NCBI GenBank assembly: GCA_023053575.1
Contig: JAKZAP010000019.1
Location: 310,001-374,000 of the forward strand
DNA: 64,000 nucleotides
DNA from: Branchinecta lynchi
Lineage: Eukaryota > Arthropoda > Branchiopoda > Anostraca > Branchinectidae
Reading direction: 5' to 3'
Shown here: positions 53,580 through 63,559 of the stretch, piece after piece
How the letters are laid out: each line of letters begins with the position of its first letter
Position numbering within the stretch: position 1 is the first letter of the stretch
The notes under the pieces: generated by a model
The model's database searches: none
What the model saw: the letters and a program-made list of their open reading frames with translations, nothing else
What the model was told of the DNA's origin: nothing
Program-made: the position numbers and the translations under genes

Positions 53580-54335
53580 GACTTTTCAGTTAAACTGTGA
53601 GCACAAACAGTGTATTTCGAGGCCCTCTTTCATAGCTTTACGAAAAGGAGCGTATCACGCATGGAAATTACACAGGGCTGTTTTCCATTCGCTTCAGATA
53701 ATAAAAAATGCTGCTTTCGCAACTAAGTTCTTCAGTACTTCTGTACGGATCGACTGTCCCACTGCGAAAGTTGCCATCAACTTTGTCTATTACTCCCAAA
53801 ACAGTTTTTCATTGTATATTTTTCGACTCGTAGACTACTCAAAGAAATCGTCAAAACTATGATAGAATGTTTAAATTTAACCCTAGGTTAAATTTAAACA
53901 AGTTGGAACTGTTCACGTGCGCCAGTCCAACGTTGCTTCAAAAAAATTAATAAACCCCATAATGCATCAAGTCTGCCAGTTGACTGAATACAAACTACGC
54001 ATTTTCAATTGACAGGATGCAGGATGAAGGAGCACAAACTAAACGGCTCGTAATTCACATATTCATGAATGTCTGAACTACAGAGAAGCAATCATGAATT
54101 TTTAACTAAGAATCATAAACTATTTACTGCTAAAAATTCAAGGAATAACTTACTATCTTTGACGGACTCGGACAGGCTCACATGTCTTAGAGATTCCTAC
54201 TCTTGGTCGTATTAACCGAATTTGTCAGAATAACAGTGAAATGTTTTGAGATTCTCAAATAGTAGGCTATTCGTTAATTTCGTCAGCTAATTACGAGCTT
54301 TACTTCTTTAGCAAATTACGAGCTTTACGGTATGG
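53580..54335. other. No gene seen; one strong palindrome
   Basis: Part of intron 6. Apart from the palindrome at 53869-53899 I see no exon, RNA gene or transposon end. Confidence 0.4.
53869..53899. other. Perfect 14-bp palindrome with 3-base centre
   Basis: GTTTAAATTTAACC, then CTA, then the exact reverse complement GGTTAAATTTAAAC. The arms contain TTTAAATTTAA. It could mark the joined ends of a short inverted-repeat element. Confidence 0.85.
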
Positions 54336-54339
54336 TGAA

Positions 54340-54865
54340 CTGTCGCGTAAGGTGGAGCAAATCCTTCATGATGAGGAAATTCAGGATTGGCAGTGTCGGA
54401 AGGCTGAGTCGGTGTCTGCGGTTCTATGCAAAGTCGAAAGACATTTGGGGGGAGGAAATGTATTCTAAAGCCGGGTAGCCGGTAGTAGAGTTAAAGTGGA
54501 TGGTGAGCTTAAGGGGAGAGGATTAGCTATTGTGGAGAAAAGAAGGTTTATTGGAAAAAATAGGTTAAAGAATGGCCCTTACTTTTGCCCGATGTGTGGA
54601 AAGGTGGATGAGGATGTGTTCCACTTTATGTGTGAATGTGAAGGATCGAGTGAATTAAGGGCCGAAGTATTTGGGGTGGGAATTACTACGGAGGAGTGGC
54701 TATTAGAAAAGATTGGAAGTACAAATATGGGGGATATCCGTAAGGTGGCTAGATTCCTCCGCGTTGGTTTATCCCATAGAGAGCGATTGTTGTAGTTTGT
54801 TGTGTTTTCTTTTTGTTTTGTTGCCATGACCCCGTGGGTTTTTTCGTGAAATAAATTCATTCATT
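54340..54865 (+). mobile_element. LINE 3' end with zinc-knuckle tail
   Basis: From about 54496 a continuous frame reads GELKGRGLAIVEKRRFIGKN, then GPYFCPMCGKVDEDVFHFMC, and ends RKVARFLRVGLSHRERLL with a stop at 54793-54795. The CxxC..H...C knuckle and the helix after it are the C-terminus of a non-LTR retrotransposon ORF2. Upstream (54340-54490) the frame is broken. The 3' end carries AATAAATTCATTCATTCAT, a simple tail. Related fragments: 8979-9220 (minus) and 32490-32830. Confidence 0.8.
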
Positions 54866-55279
54866 CATACGTTTTGAAGTGGCAGAAAATCAGGCTCAGT
54901 GCAGCCTGTTCTACAGTTTTGTGAGCGATCAAGTGACTGGCTTATCAAAGACAGCTTCAGGTTAAAATAAACTTGAGGGTAGAAACTAAACTGGCTCACG
55001 CCGGTCTAAACTCGGATCAGATTCATTGAAAATATAGAAAGAAATTAAGTTTTTAAGGTCAAAAGAGGATACCCACTACCATTCTCCTACATTTTCTTCA
55101 GTTTAGCTGTAATGCTGTTTGCCCCTCTTATATTTGAATCAAAAGGGCACCGGTGGAGCAAATGCAGAAACAGCAAGAAAAGGAAGTCCGATTGGGCCCA
55201 GGAAAAGCACATGTCCAGCGCCCCTCCCACGCCGGGTACAAGAATGATGGCACAGCCATATCATTGTTATATGTAGGTT

Positions 55280-55710
55280 TATCAAAAATGTGTATCGACT
55301 TTTTGGTAAATTAGATACTTAACTTAAAGGACCTGTCTTACTTATAATACTAATACAACCTACTTCCATAGTCACTCCATATATTTCTGAACCCGGAGAC
55401 CCCAATTTCGTACGGTACATTCTAACCCCTCTAACAAAACCATGCTGATTTTCTCACTTGCCGTGTTTTGCTACCTTCGACGTATATCACGCTGTCGACG
55501 GTTGTCTGCGAGAAGTTTTTCCATCAGAAAAAATGGTTATGTAAATTGTTTCCCGGTTTTCGCTACAAGTCAACGGGTCTCGGAAAATGCTTAAAACAGC
55601 CAAAACCGTGGGTTATTTTGTTCAAAGGACAGCATAGTTTTTAAGTATTCAAATATTTTAAAATATACTGTAAGTTGAAGAGTAAATAGTTCGAGGGGTC
55701 CTTTAACTGA
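55280..55710 (+). repeat. Dispersed repeat R1, copy 3
   Basis: Matches 1-110 in reverse complement over its middle and 16395-16760 in direct orientation along its length (AAAGGACCTGTCTTACTTAT, ACAACCTACTTCC, AATGCTTAAAACAGCC). It ends about 110 bases before the next exon. Confidence 0.75.
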
Positions 55711-55823
55711 AAATGAACTAACGCTTTGCTAAGAAGACAAAAAACAAAAGGTGAAAATGAATGTTCAGCAAAACACTTTAACGCAACTTTGATTGATTAC
55801 TTGCTTCTTTATGCACTAAACAG

Positions 55824-56114
55824 AAATTAACCCCAAAACCTTGATGACCGGAGGTGAACAGGAAACAAAGGCACCCGGCGTCTTCTGCCAAGCTGCACAA
55901 AACATCCACGCAGGCATGTGCATGTTCGAAACAAATCTGATCTGATAAACCTTACAGAGTTACTCAATGAATCCAGCGTAACAAGCCGTCAACAGTTCGT
56001 TGAACAACTGAACAAGGCGCTTCAGAGGGAGCAGCATAATAACTCGGAAACTGACTCCAGTTATGCGGTGGACGCCGTCATCGAGAACCCGGATGGGAAT
56101 GACAACGAAATCCG
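55824..56114 (+). CDS. PARG: PARG-like gene, exon G, with probable frameshift
   Basis: Acceptor TTCTTTATGCACTAAACAG gives the two bases that exon F needs. The frame reads INPKTLMTGGEQETKAPGVF, CQAAQNIHAGMCMFETNLI and then meets TGA at 55943-55945. The overlapping +1 frame is open from 55858 to a canonical GTAAGT donor at 56115 and reads NKSDLINLTELLNESSVTSR, then QQFVEQLNKALQRE. Put together, the two frames resemble the last part of the PARG fold (TG-loop, helix, strand FTFGD, S-L helix), with TGGEQETK where TGNWGCG stands in active enzymes. A single missing base near 55930 would explain this: sequencing error or real decay. An alternative acceptor at 55869-55870 would keep the frame open but is purine-rich and weak. 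Confidence 0.55.
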
Positions 56115-56399
56115 GTAAGTACAAGAAAAAGTAGTCTACTCTATCGGATACCTACTGATGCTGAGCTTGCAAAAACGTGTTCTTCTTCATGGAAAAAAAA
56201 GGCAACTGCAATGAGCTGGGAAGGCTCAAGAAGCAAACTACTTTTTAACAGTGTTCTAGATTTGGCAGCAACTACTTTCAAAGCAAAAGTAGCAACTTCA
56301 GTGGGCTGACGCTGGCAAGGCTGAAAATGTTGGGAGCAGTGGCACCATCTTGGGTGGGGGGCATAAAACGGATCTTTTGGTCAAAAATATTTGTCCACT

Positions 56400-57545
56400 T
56401 TGCAGTTAAGATATGCACTTTAAGGGGCTAAATTCTTATACTTGAGGTACAGATGATCTTGGACCCTTGGGGGTTATGAACATGTTCGTGAGATCAGAAA
56501 CACGTCCATGTGTCAACTGTCAAGTTTCCATAAATTCGGATTTGACCAACCGTTCAAAAGTTATGCATGAAATTATGGAAGTCCGGGTTCCAGTTCCCTC
56601 CACTCCCCCGAAGATAGTCAGATCAGGGAAATTACTGATTACAAGTCAATCTGATCGGGTCTTCAATACACTAGCCGAATTCCATCGTCCTAGTGTATCC
56701 GTTAGTACCTTAACTTGTGATCACCGGATTCCCGGAAAACCCTTTCCAAGACCCCAACAGTGCGCTGATCCGGTCCACTTCTGTCGAAAGTATTTACAAC
56801 TTGTCGTTGTTCTTCTCACCAAGCTACATCCCGGGCCCTCCACTCTAAGCCTGTTCCGAGTTTTCCTACCCCCCCCCTCCAATCCCCCCCCCCAGATTTA
56901 TCGGATCCGCACCGGACATACAGTGGTACATCCATGACACGAGCTCTTCCAAATGTCAAGTTTCGTTGTGTCCGATGCCCCTTTCGAAAGTTATGCTTGC
57001 CTCAAGATTCCAGATTTTCTTTCCCTTCCCCCCCCCCCCCCCCGACGGTTGGATCGAAGTCAAACAGGTCGGGTCCCTGATAAGTCTGCCAAGTTTCATC
57101 GTCCTAGCACATCTGGAAGTATCTTAACCCGTGATAGCTGGAAATCCGGGACCCTGCACCCCCCCCCCCAAATGTCCGGATAAGACGGTTATGTCAACGA
57201 TGTATCAAGGATACGGGCTTGTTCTTCCCACCAAGTTTCATCACCCTCTCTCCAACTCCTTGATCCGGTTCGGACGTAAAATGTGACAAGTGAGGCATGT
57301 GTTCTTCCCAATATCAAGTTTCATTTAGATCCGATCAAACCTTCGAAAGTTACGCATACCTTAATATTCCAAATTCCCTCTCCCTCCACTCCCCTCACGA
57401 TGGTCGAATCGGGGATGTGACTATTTCAAGTCAGTTTGGTCGGGTCCCTGATATTCTTGCTAAGTTCATCCTAGCACATCTGGAAGTACCCTAGTCACGA
57501 TCACCGGACTGACCGACCTTCCGACCGACCGACGGAAAGTGCCAT
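56400..57545 (+). mobile_element. TATGGCACTTG-family element, both ends eroded
   Basis: Units with GTCAAGTTTC, CCGTTCAAAAGTTATGCATG, ATTCCxGATT and poly-C tracts follow at ~100-bp spacing, ending GACTGACCGACC..GACCGACGGAAAGTGCCATT. The terminal hairpin is partly deleted and the 5' AACAAGAGCT end is absent. It begins within 300 bp of exon G's donor. Confidence 0.75.
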
Positions 57546-57549
57546 TAAA

Positions 57550-59320
57550 GGGAAAAATGTTATACAGAATCCCAAACCAGGAATATGTACAATGACAGAC
57601 AACTCATAACATAACTACACAAAGACATGGAGGTTAAAAACGGCCGCGAACCTAATTCAGAGCTGTCAAATCAAATATTGATGACCTCGATAGGACTTCG
57701 GGATTTTTTTTTTACTTTTTTATCGGATAGAGTATGAAGGAGTGGGCTAACACACTTGGGAAGTTTTGCTACTAAATTTTGGAACAACATTAAAATGAGT
57801 TGGTTGCTAGTTGAGCCTTGCAAACTCACTCACTGTACTCAGAAACTGCTCAGTGTCGGAACGCTACTACACCCAGTTGTTTGCTTTTCAACATTGCAAG
57901 CTCAAAGCAGACGTGTTCCACATGATAGTAAAATATTTACGAGCATGATGGTTTTTTAGAAGATTTTGCAGCATAATGCAGTAAGATATATAGGGTACTG
58001 TCCAGGAATGGTTGCCGGTAAATTCTGCAACCCCATACGTAAATGGGCAAAACTGGTACTTATAGAATGTGCAGAATAGAATAGAATAGTATTTTATTTC
58101 TACCCAAATCGCGGACACGCCAAATAGGGGAACTCGTCATACAACATTAACATACAGTAATAATAAGTCACGTCAACCAGTCATCGTTCATATTCAAACA
58201 AACAAAACCAAACTGACGTAAAATAAGATACATTAGCTACTTAACATTTCAACGAGTAAACTTGGAAGTAATAAGCTCAGGTTCAAGCAGGAGTCTGCCT
58301 CGAAAGTAGGCAACCACGGCAAATGCACATGATCGTTCGAAATCACGTTCGAAATGGAAGGGACGATTCGGGACGTAGGGTTAAGCAGTAATGTAAGTCA
58401 AATTGAGAGGTAAGTAAGCTCCAAGTAATAAGTAATGAGAGGCAAGAACTTAAAACTTCGTATTTATGACAGGAATTCATTCTACTCCACTAGTATGTAT
58501 ATCTATTATCGCTCTCGAGATTATACACTTCACTATAGTGTCCGCGAGTATTCTCTTTACGCTACGTGTCAGGCTTCCGATCACTATTTCCGAGAAGCTT
58601 ATTGGTCAGAAGACCAGTAGAGCAAATTTTGCCAAGTTTCTCATACAAGGCAAGTGGCAGGAAAAAGGCAAAAACAGCCGAGTCCTTGTGTAATTTGCTG
58701 TGAGCACAGCTTAGTTTCGATGTAGGCTATAGTCAACTATCTGAAAACATCTTAGTAGAAACATTATGTAGTGCGAGGTTTCCTTTCAAAAAATGCTATA
58801 TGTCGTAGAAATGGGAACGAAAAGTCATAAAACATCTTTGAAGTTATTCTATCTGATTTTGTGGACAAGCCGCGACTCTCTCTTGCCCGTTTCCCAGAGT
58901 AAAGACTAGCTGTCTCTCTCAACAATAATGAAACCGCGCGAAGGCGTGCATTTTCACCAACAGAATATTTGTCCTGGACCATCTCCAAATTTCAATTCCC
59001 CAACACCTCACGAAAAGTTTCCCAACCAACAAAAAATCGGCACTAATTGCCAATTTCTGTACACATCACGACGGTGTTTGATTCTGAAGTGGTCCCTCAT
59101 CTGTAATCTGATTCAAAGCATTTATGTGACCTTATATGGGTTCCACAGCCAAACTGAAAAGGATCTGACACCCAAAGGGATGTAAAAGCGTTTTTATTTA
59201 TGCGATACTTGACAATATACAATCCAATCTATGCTGACACTTTGAGTTTGTGTCATGATTGCACCATGGGTCATTGGAGAGGTTAGCTAATGTGCATGTC
59301 CTTTTTAATGTTAGTGTAAA
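57550..59320. other. Intron 7 sequence without recognisable gene
   Basis: An (AATAG)n patch is at 58075-58090. ORFs are short and show no motif or convincing splice context. No mobile-element ends recognised. Confidence 0.4.
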
Positions 59321-59331
59321 AACAAAGTGAG

Positions 59332-59530
59332 CTTCACATTCAAGTTCTTCTTCCGAATTCGAGATATCCACTTAATCGAGTTGGATCTGAAAGCTGAAGA
59401 CGTCGGAAAGTTCGGGGTGCTGGAGCCCCCATACACTCTTGATGACTATCGCTTCGTGTCGATGAAGAATCGCTGTGTGCCCAGCGAAGAGCAAGAAACG
59501 TCACGGCAATACACATTGTTTAGGATTTGA
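59332..59530 (+). CDS. Candidate last exon of the PARG-like gene
   Basis: The frame reads FTFKFFFRIRDIHLIELDLK, AEDVGKFGVLEPPYTLDDYR, FVSMKNRCVPSEEQETSRQY, TLFRI, then stop at 59528-59530. An AG at 59330-59331 would join it in phase with the open +1 frame of exon G, but that acceptor is poor; a better-looking acceptor (CTTTTTAATGTTAG, ending 59314) gives a different phase. The protein does not match a PARG segment I know. It is similar to the exon-like piece at 48984-49212 (RDIHLI-L, then Y...N+.VP), so it is a repeated module. It may be a terminal exon of this gene or of a neighbouring one. Confidence 0.45.
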
Positions 59531-60060
59531 ATCAGTTTATAGGGATCGTTTGGGTGATGTTTCTTGTTCTTCCCGAGGTTCACTGGTGTCTTTCGGACTC
59601 TATGCAAGTTGTTTGGCTAAGAGAAACAAGGTGAGGGATTGGCGGTTTCATTGTGACTGAGAAGTAAAAGATGAGCGAAACACTTTGGGAATGGCGATGA
59701 GTAGTAAAATTAGCCAACATTGTCTTCGTGAAAAACGGAAGGAGTCGCTTTACTCTGCCGGAGACCCGAGGGGTTGCCCACTCTTGATGTTGGTGTACAG
59801 CTGCCACGTGTCAGGATACTAAAACAGCCTGTTTAGAGACGAATCGCCTAATTTATGATTGGAACCGCACCGTTGGTTTGGGCCGGTACTAGGTCGGTTC
59901 CGGAAAAGGGTGTACAGTAAGTGTCGGGGAGGTGTTAACCCCTCGCGACGACCAGGATATCTTGGAATCTGGACGGTGAAACCTGGCTTTGAGCCAATCT
60001 GACAGAGAGGAAATTGGTGGCCCAATGTCAATGTTGGATAAAGGGCTACCTACTCTAGTG
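59531..60060. other. No gene seen
   Basis: If 59332-59530 is the last exon, this would include its 3' UTR. The nearest AATAAA-like signal I see is AAAATAAATTA at about 60330. Otherwise nothing recognised. Confidence 0.4.
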
Positions 60061-60063
60061 CAT

Positions 60064-60097
60064 CTCTGCAAGGTTCTAACCTTGCAGAGTTAGAACC
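60064..60097. other. Two overlapping perfect palindromes
   Basis: CTCTGCAAGG (60064-60073) pairs with CCTTGCAGAG (60080-60089), and GGTTCTAA (60072-60079) pairs with TTAGAACC (60090-60097). The two hairpins share bases and exclude each other, like an attenuator-type switch, but nothing around them suggests such a function. A transposition footprint or fossil inverted-repeat end is more likely. Confidence 0.7.
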
Positions 60098-60164
60098 TTA
60101 ATTTTCGCTTAATTTTGTTTGAAAGAAAGTTGAAGAAATTTTTAATTGAAAAAGGTGGTTGAAT

Positions 60165-60350
60165 TTTGGGGTTGTTGGAAGGGGGTGTAGGGAGGCGGGG
60201 AGTGAAGAGGTGGGGTGGGGGGAGGTGAGATGGGGGGCGGTGGTTAGGTTGTGACGAGGGAATCATTTTTCTTTCCTATTTTCTTTTTTTTTCTCTCTCT
60301 TTCTTTACCTCTTTTTTCTTTCTTTTTTTGAAAATAAATTACATTAGTTT
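60165..60350 (+). repeat. G-rich repeat followed by T/C tract
   Basis: Matches 18635-18760: GGTGAGATGGGGG(A/G)CGGTGG, GTGACGAGGGAATCATTTTT, CTTTCCT, then a T/C-rich tract and GAAAATA(A/T)ATTA. In the other copy it directly adjoins a hammerhead repeat. Here it precedes a LINE fragment. Confidence 0.65.
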
Positions 60351-60669
60351 TTGTCATTATTTATTGAATAATTTCAAGTTAAAGGTGGTTAGAGATACAG
60401 CCACCCACAGGATTTTTGTCTTTTATGTGGTTGTTGAGTTTTTTGTACAATGTAGTTGTTTGGTGAAGTAAAAAAATACATCTGAATCTAAACAAATCAA
60501 AGAAGTTAAATCGGAAGCATAGGCCTACTACTAGCTTGTATAATGTCCAGATCACCTCCATCTAAGTATTTGGTTCAAACCATGACTTGGTACGACCATG
60601 GGGTAAGAACAAATAATCACAAGAACCTCCGTCTCCACAAGAACCTCTGTAATTCTTGCTTGCTTGCTG

Positions 60670-61545
60670 ATACAGGGGTAGGTTGTTTTATCCAGGGTAG
60701 TTGTTTTAATAACATTAGTTATGCGGATGATCTGGTGGTGATGGCTACTACCATTCATGCCCTAAATGAGTTGATGAAAGTTTGTGATGTGTTTGCTTCG
60801 GCACATGATGTGATATTCAACACGAAAAAAACCCTTTGCATGGCATTCGTCCCACGTGGCCTGAAGCTGGTTCATCTTCCACCCGTTCTACTGTCTGGCC
60901 AGACACTGAAATTCGTGGATACTTTTAAGTACCTTGGATTTATTTTTACGCCAACGCTGAATGATGATCACCATGTTAATGCTTTAGCAAGGTCATTGAG
61001 CGCTAGAGCGAATCTTCTTATTCGTAGGTTTGGGTCTTGCAATGCGTCTGTCAAGACATTCCTTTTCAGAATGTACTGTTCCCAACTATATTGTTACTCT
61101 CTTGTGACTAACCAATCTCATAAGCGCGAAAAGACCTTTCGCGTCTTGTATAACAACTCTTTCCGGTGGTTACATGGGTTTAGATGGAACTGTAGTGCTT
61201 CGGGTATGTTTGTTGGTGAAGGAGTCCCTTCTCTCCCTGAAATCCGTCGTTCCTCCTTTCTTTCTCTTCAGTCTCGAATTCTGGCGTCGAGCAATCCTCT
61301 GCTGGTGATTCTGTGTGGTCCGCAAATGCGCCTGTCTCTGCCTCTGTGGCAAGCATGGGGGAAAGAAATTTATTGTGGGTTTGACCCATCCTGATTTGAG
61401 TGGGTTTAACCATCGTGATTGAGTATTTTGTTTGTTGGAGGCTTCGTGCCTTCAGCATATTTGTTTTTTAGTTTTAGTGTATATAAATTATTTGTTATGT
61501 AGCAGCCCCAGTTGGCTATATTTTGAAGTAAATAAATAAATAATT
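60670..61545 (+). mobile_element. LINE reverse transcriptase fragment with YADD
   Basis: A continuous frame to the stop at 61392-61394 reads TGVGCFIQGSCFNNISYADD, LVVMATTIHALNELMKVCDV, then FNTKKTLCMAF and TFKYLGFIF. These are reverse-transcriptase blocks: YADD holds the two catalytic aspartates, then the primer-grip region. Later LLIRRFGSCNASVKTFLFRM and the C-terminal part follow. The finger/palm part before YADD is missing, so it is 5'-truncated and inactive. The 3' end has AAGTAAATAAATAAATAA, a tail of TAAA repeats. Confidence 0.85.
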
Positions 61546-61638
61546 CCGACCATGCGGAGTCGAATATATTCTGATACCCTACCCGATGGAAACGTACCCG
61601 ATGCAAACGAGCGGAGGAGGAGCTACGCAGAACACCAT

Positions 61639-61934
61639 AGTTGCGTTTTTAATCAAAGTCTGAAGTTACCTTCAACCTCAAAGATCTTCGTTTAATTACC
61701 GTTTTTGGTCGCCGGTCAAAGTTTCTTTCTCCTTCAGACTCTGACTGTTGAACTTCGTGAGCTAACGAGTTCGACGTTTCCTTGAAATCGTCGACGAAAC
61801 GTCAACCGGGCAAGGATCGCCGGAGTCGTAAAAACACTAATTAAGCAAACGACGAACTTCGAAGGCGTTTGAAAACGGAAATTAAGCAACCGGCTACGTT
61901 AACGGCGAACAAAACTTCGATCAAAAACGCAACT
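61639..61934. mobile_element. MITE with AGTTGCGTTTTT ends
   Basis: Starts AGTTGCGTTTTTAATCAAAG and ends CTTCGATCAAAAACGCAACT, an imperfect 20-bp TIR. CAT lies directly outside both ends (61636-61638 and 61935-61937), compatible with a 3-bp target duplication. Several GTCGACGAAACGTC-like inverted motifs lie inside. No coding capacity. Confidence 0.75.
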
Positions 61935-61945
61935 CATAATTTGTT

Positions 61946-62570
61946 ACCTCTACAAACAGCTATATCGCAATAAAACTGCGCAGAAGAATACAAACGCCGT
62001 CTGAGTCGTCCTTTGGAGCTGATTGGTTGTCTACCATTGTGACGTCAACTCACTGCAGACCGGGTTCTCCAGCCCTGCAGGCAAGGCCGTATCCAGGAAC
62101 AACAAGTGCACAAGCGCTCAGAGGGTTGAGTGTAAAAGTAAAATGTTTATCACATTTATATAAAAACAGCTTTAGAACCAAGACATTTCTCATCCCAAAT
62201 AACCAAACAATTATTGAAATAACCTTGTAATCACCCCCCTTTAAAAGCTTTAAATGTAAATAAACCGCCAGTATAAATCCAAAGAAATGTTGAAGATCTT
62301 GCACGAATAGCATTTGTTCGAACACTGAATGGTCTGCCTGCCAGTCCCACCCTTTACAGCTCTTGTCCATTAGCAAGGTAATAGCAAGTGCAATAAACAA
62401 ATTCGTAGCAGACTAATGCCCCCTTTGTCACAATTCATTAAGAATCATCGATCATATGACAAAACATGCCAGTTTCCAACTGTTCATTCAAGATTAAAGT
62501 ACTTTGCGTCGTCTTATTTGTTGATGTTGCACAAAATCCTCATCCACAGATATATCTCCCCAAATATAGA
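61946..62570. other. No gene seen; short repeat fragments
   Basis: 62080-62097 (GCAAGGCCGTATCCAGG) is an isolated end of MITE family M2. It is followed by AACAAGTGCACAAGCGCTCA, a copy of the short repeat at 19925 and 34945. No gene. Confidence 0.5.
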
Positions 62571-62579
62571 AGAGTTGGA

Positions 62580-63340
62580 CTTGAGACCTGTCATAGACAA
62601 ACTAAACTCATGGGGAATCTGGGCCCAGCTGTCCATGAACGAGAGGGGGGGGGGGGGGGGGGGGGGGTCGGGACCCATCAAAATGCGTATTGACACCTGT
62701 TTTCCTCAAGTATGCCAGCTTAGAGTTTGATTCCAGTCACGGGTCAAACACTTTTTTCATGGGCAATTTTGGGCCCACTTGCCCATGAACGGGGAGGGTG
62801 GGGGTGGTTCAACTCTCCCCAGTCCCTATGATCCAAAAGCACAAAGGAATTGCATCGCCTTATCTCCTGTTATTGTCAAATCAAAAACATTAAAAAATGG
62901 GATATCTGGGACCAATTGCCCCTGAACCAAGTGGGGGTTTGGGACCCGCAACAAGTAAAGAGACCCCAATGCTCACAATCCTACCAAGTTTCAACTTGAT
63001 ACCTGTTGATTCCTAGCAAGGGTAACGAACTTTACTCCTGGGCAATCTGGGCCCAGTTGCCCATGAACGGGGTGGGTGAGGGAGGTGCAACTTTAAAAGC
63101 AATTTCCCAACACTAGGATCTACACGTCCAAGGAATTTCATCGTTCTATGTCCAGTTCTGGTCAAGTTATGAACTTTATTCACTGGGCAATCTGGGCCCA
63201 TTCGCCCCTGAACCGGGTTGGGGTGGGGGGAGGGACCCCCAAAAGGCACAGCTAGACCCCAATATCCACTAGCGTACCAAGTTTGAACTTGATAATTGCA
63301 CTGGTTCACGAGTTATGAGCTCCACAAAATACGGTGAAAC
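62580..63340 (+). repeat. Tandem array of GGGCAATCTGGGCCC units
   Basis: About five diverged units (near 62612, 62760, 62895, 63035 and 63185) with GGGAATCTGGGCCCA or GGGCAATCTGGGCCC, GTTGCCCATGAACGGGG, a G-rich run, CCCAA and CAAGTTTxAACTTGATAxC. The G runs include one of 23 consecutive G (62645-62667), a strong G-quadruplex candidate. Related single unit at 22420-22640. Confidence 0.75.
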
Positions 63341-63404
63341 CGGAAACCGAAAGCTGCTACAGCGCTCGCAATAGTGGATTGTTCCAAGGAACACTCCACT
63401 AAAA

Positions 63405-63558
63405 ACGAAACATACACAAATTATCATTTTTATAGGCTTTTCCCTCTGATCTGTGTGTTTTTTGTACTTTTTTGTCCGGCCAGCAGGCAACCCCCCCTCC
63501 TCCGAAAGGCACCCCCCCCTCCCCCCGAAATAAATTCCTGGATACGGGCCTGCCTGCA
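63405..63558 (-). mobile_element. MITE family M2, copy 3
   Basis: On the minus strand: CTGCAGGCAGGCCCGTATCC, AGGAATTTATTTCGGGGGG, a G run, GGTTGCCTGCTGGCCGGACA, AAAAAAGTACAAAAAACACA and AAAGCCTATAAAAATGAT. It matches 17577-17700 block by block and stops near 63405, so the far end is missing. Confidence 0.75.
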
Positions 63559-63559
63559 G

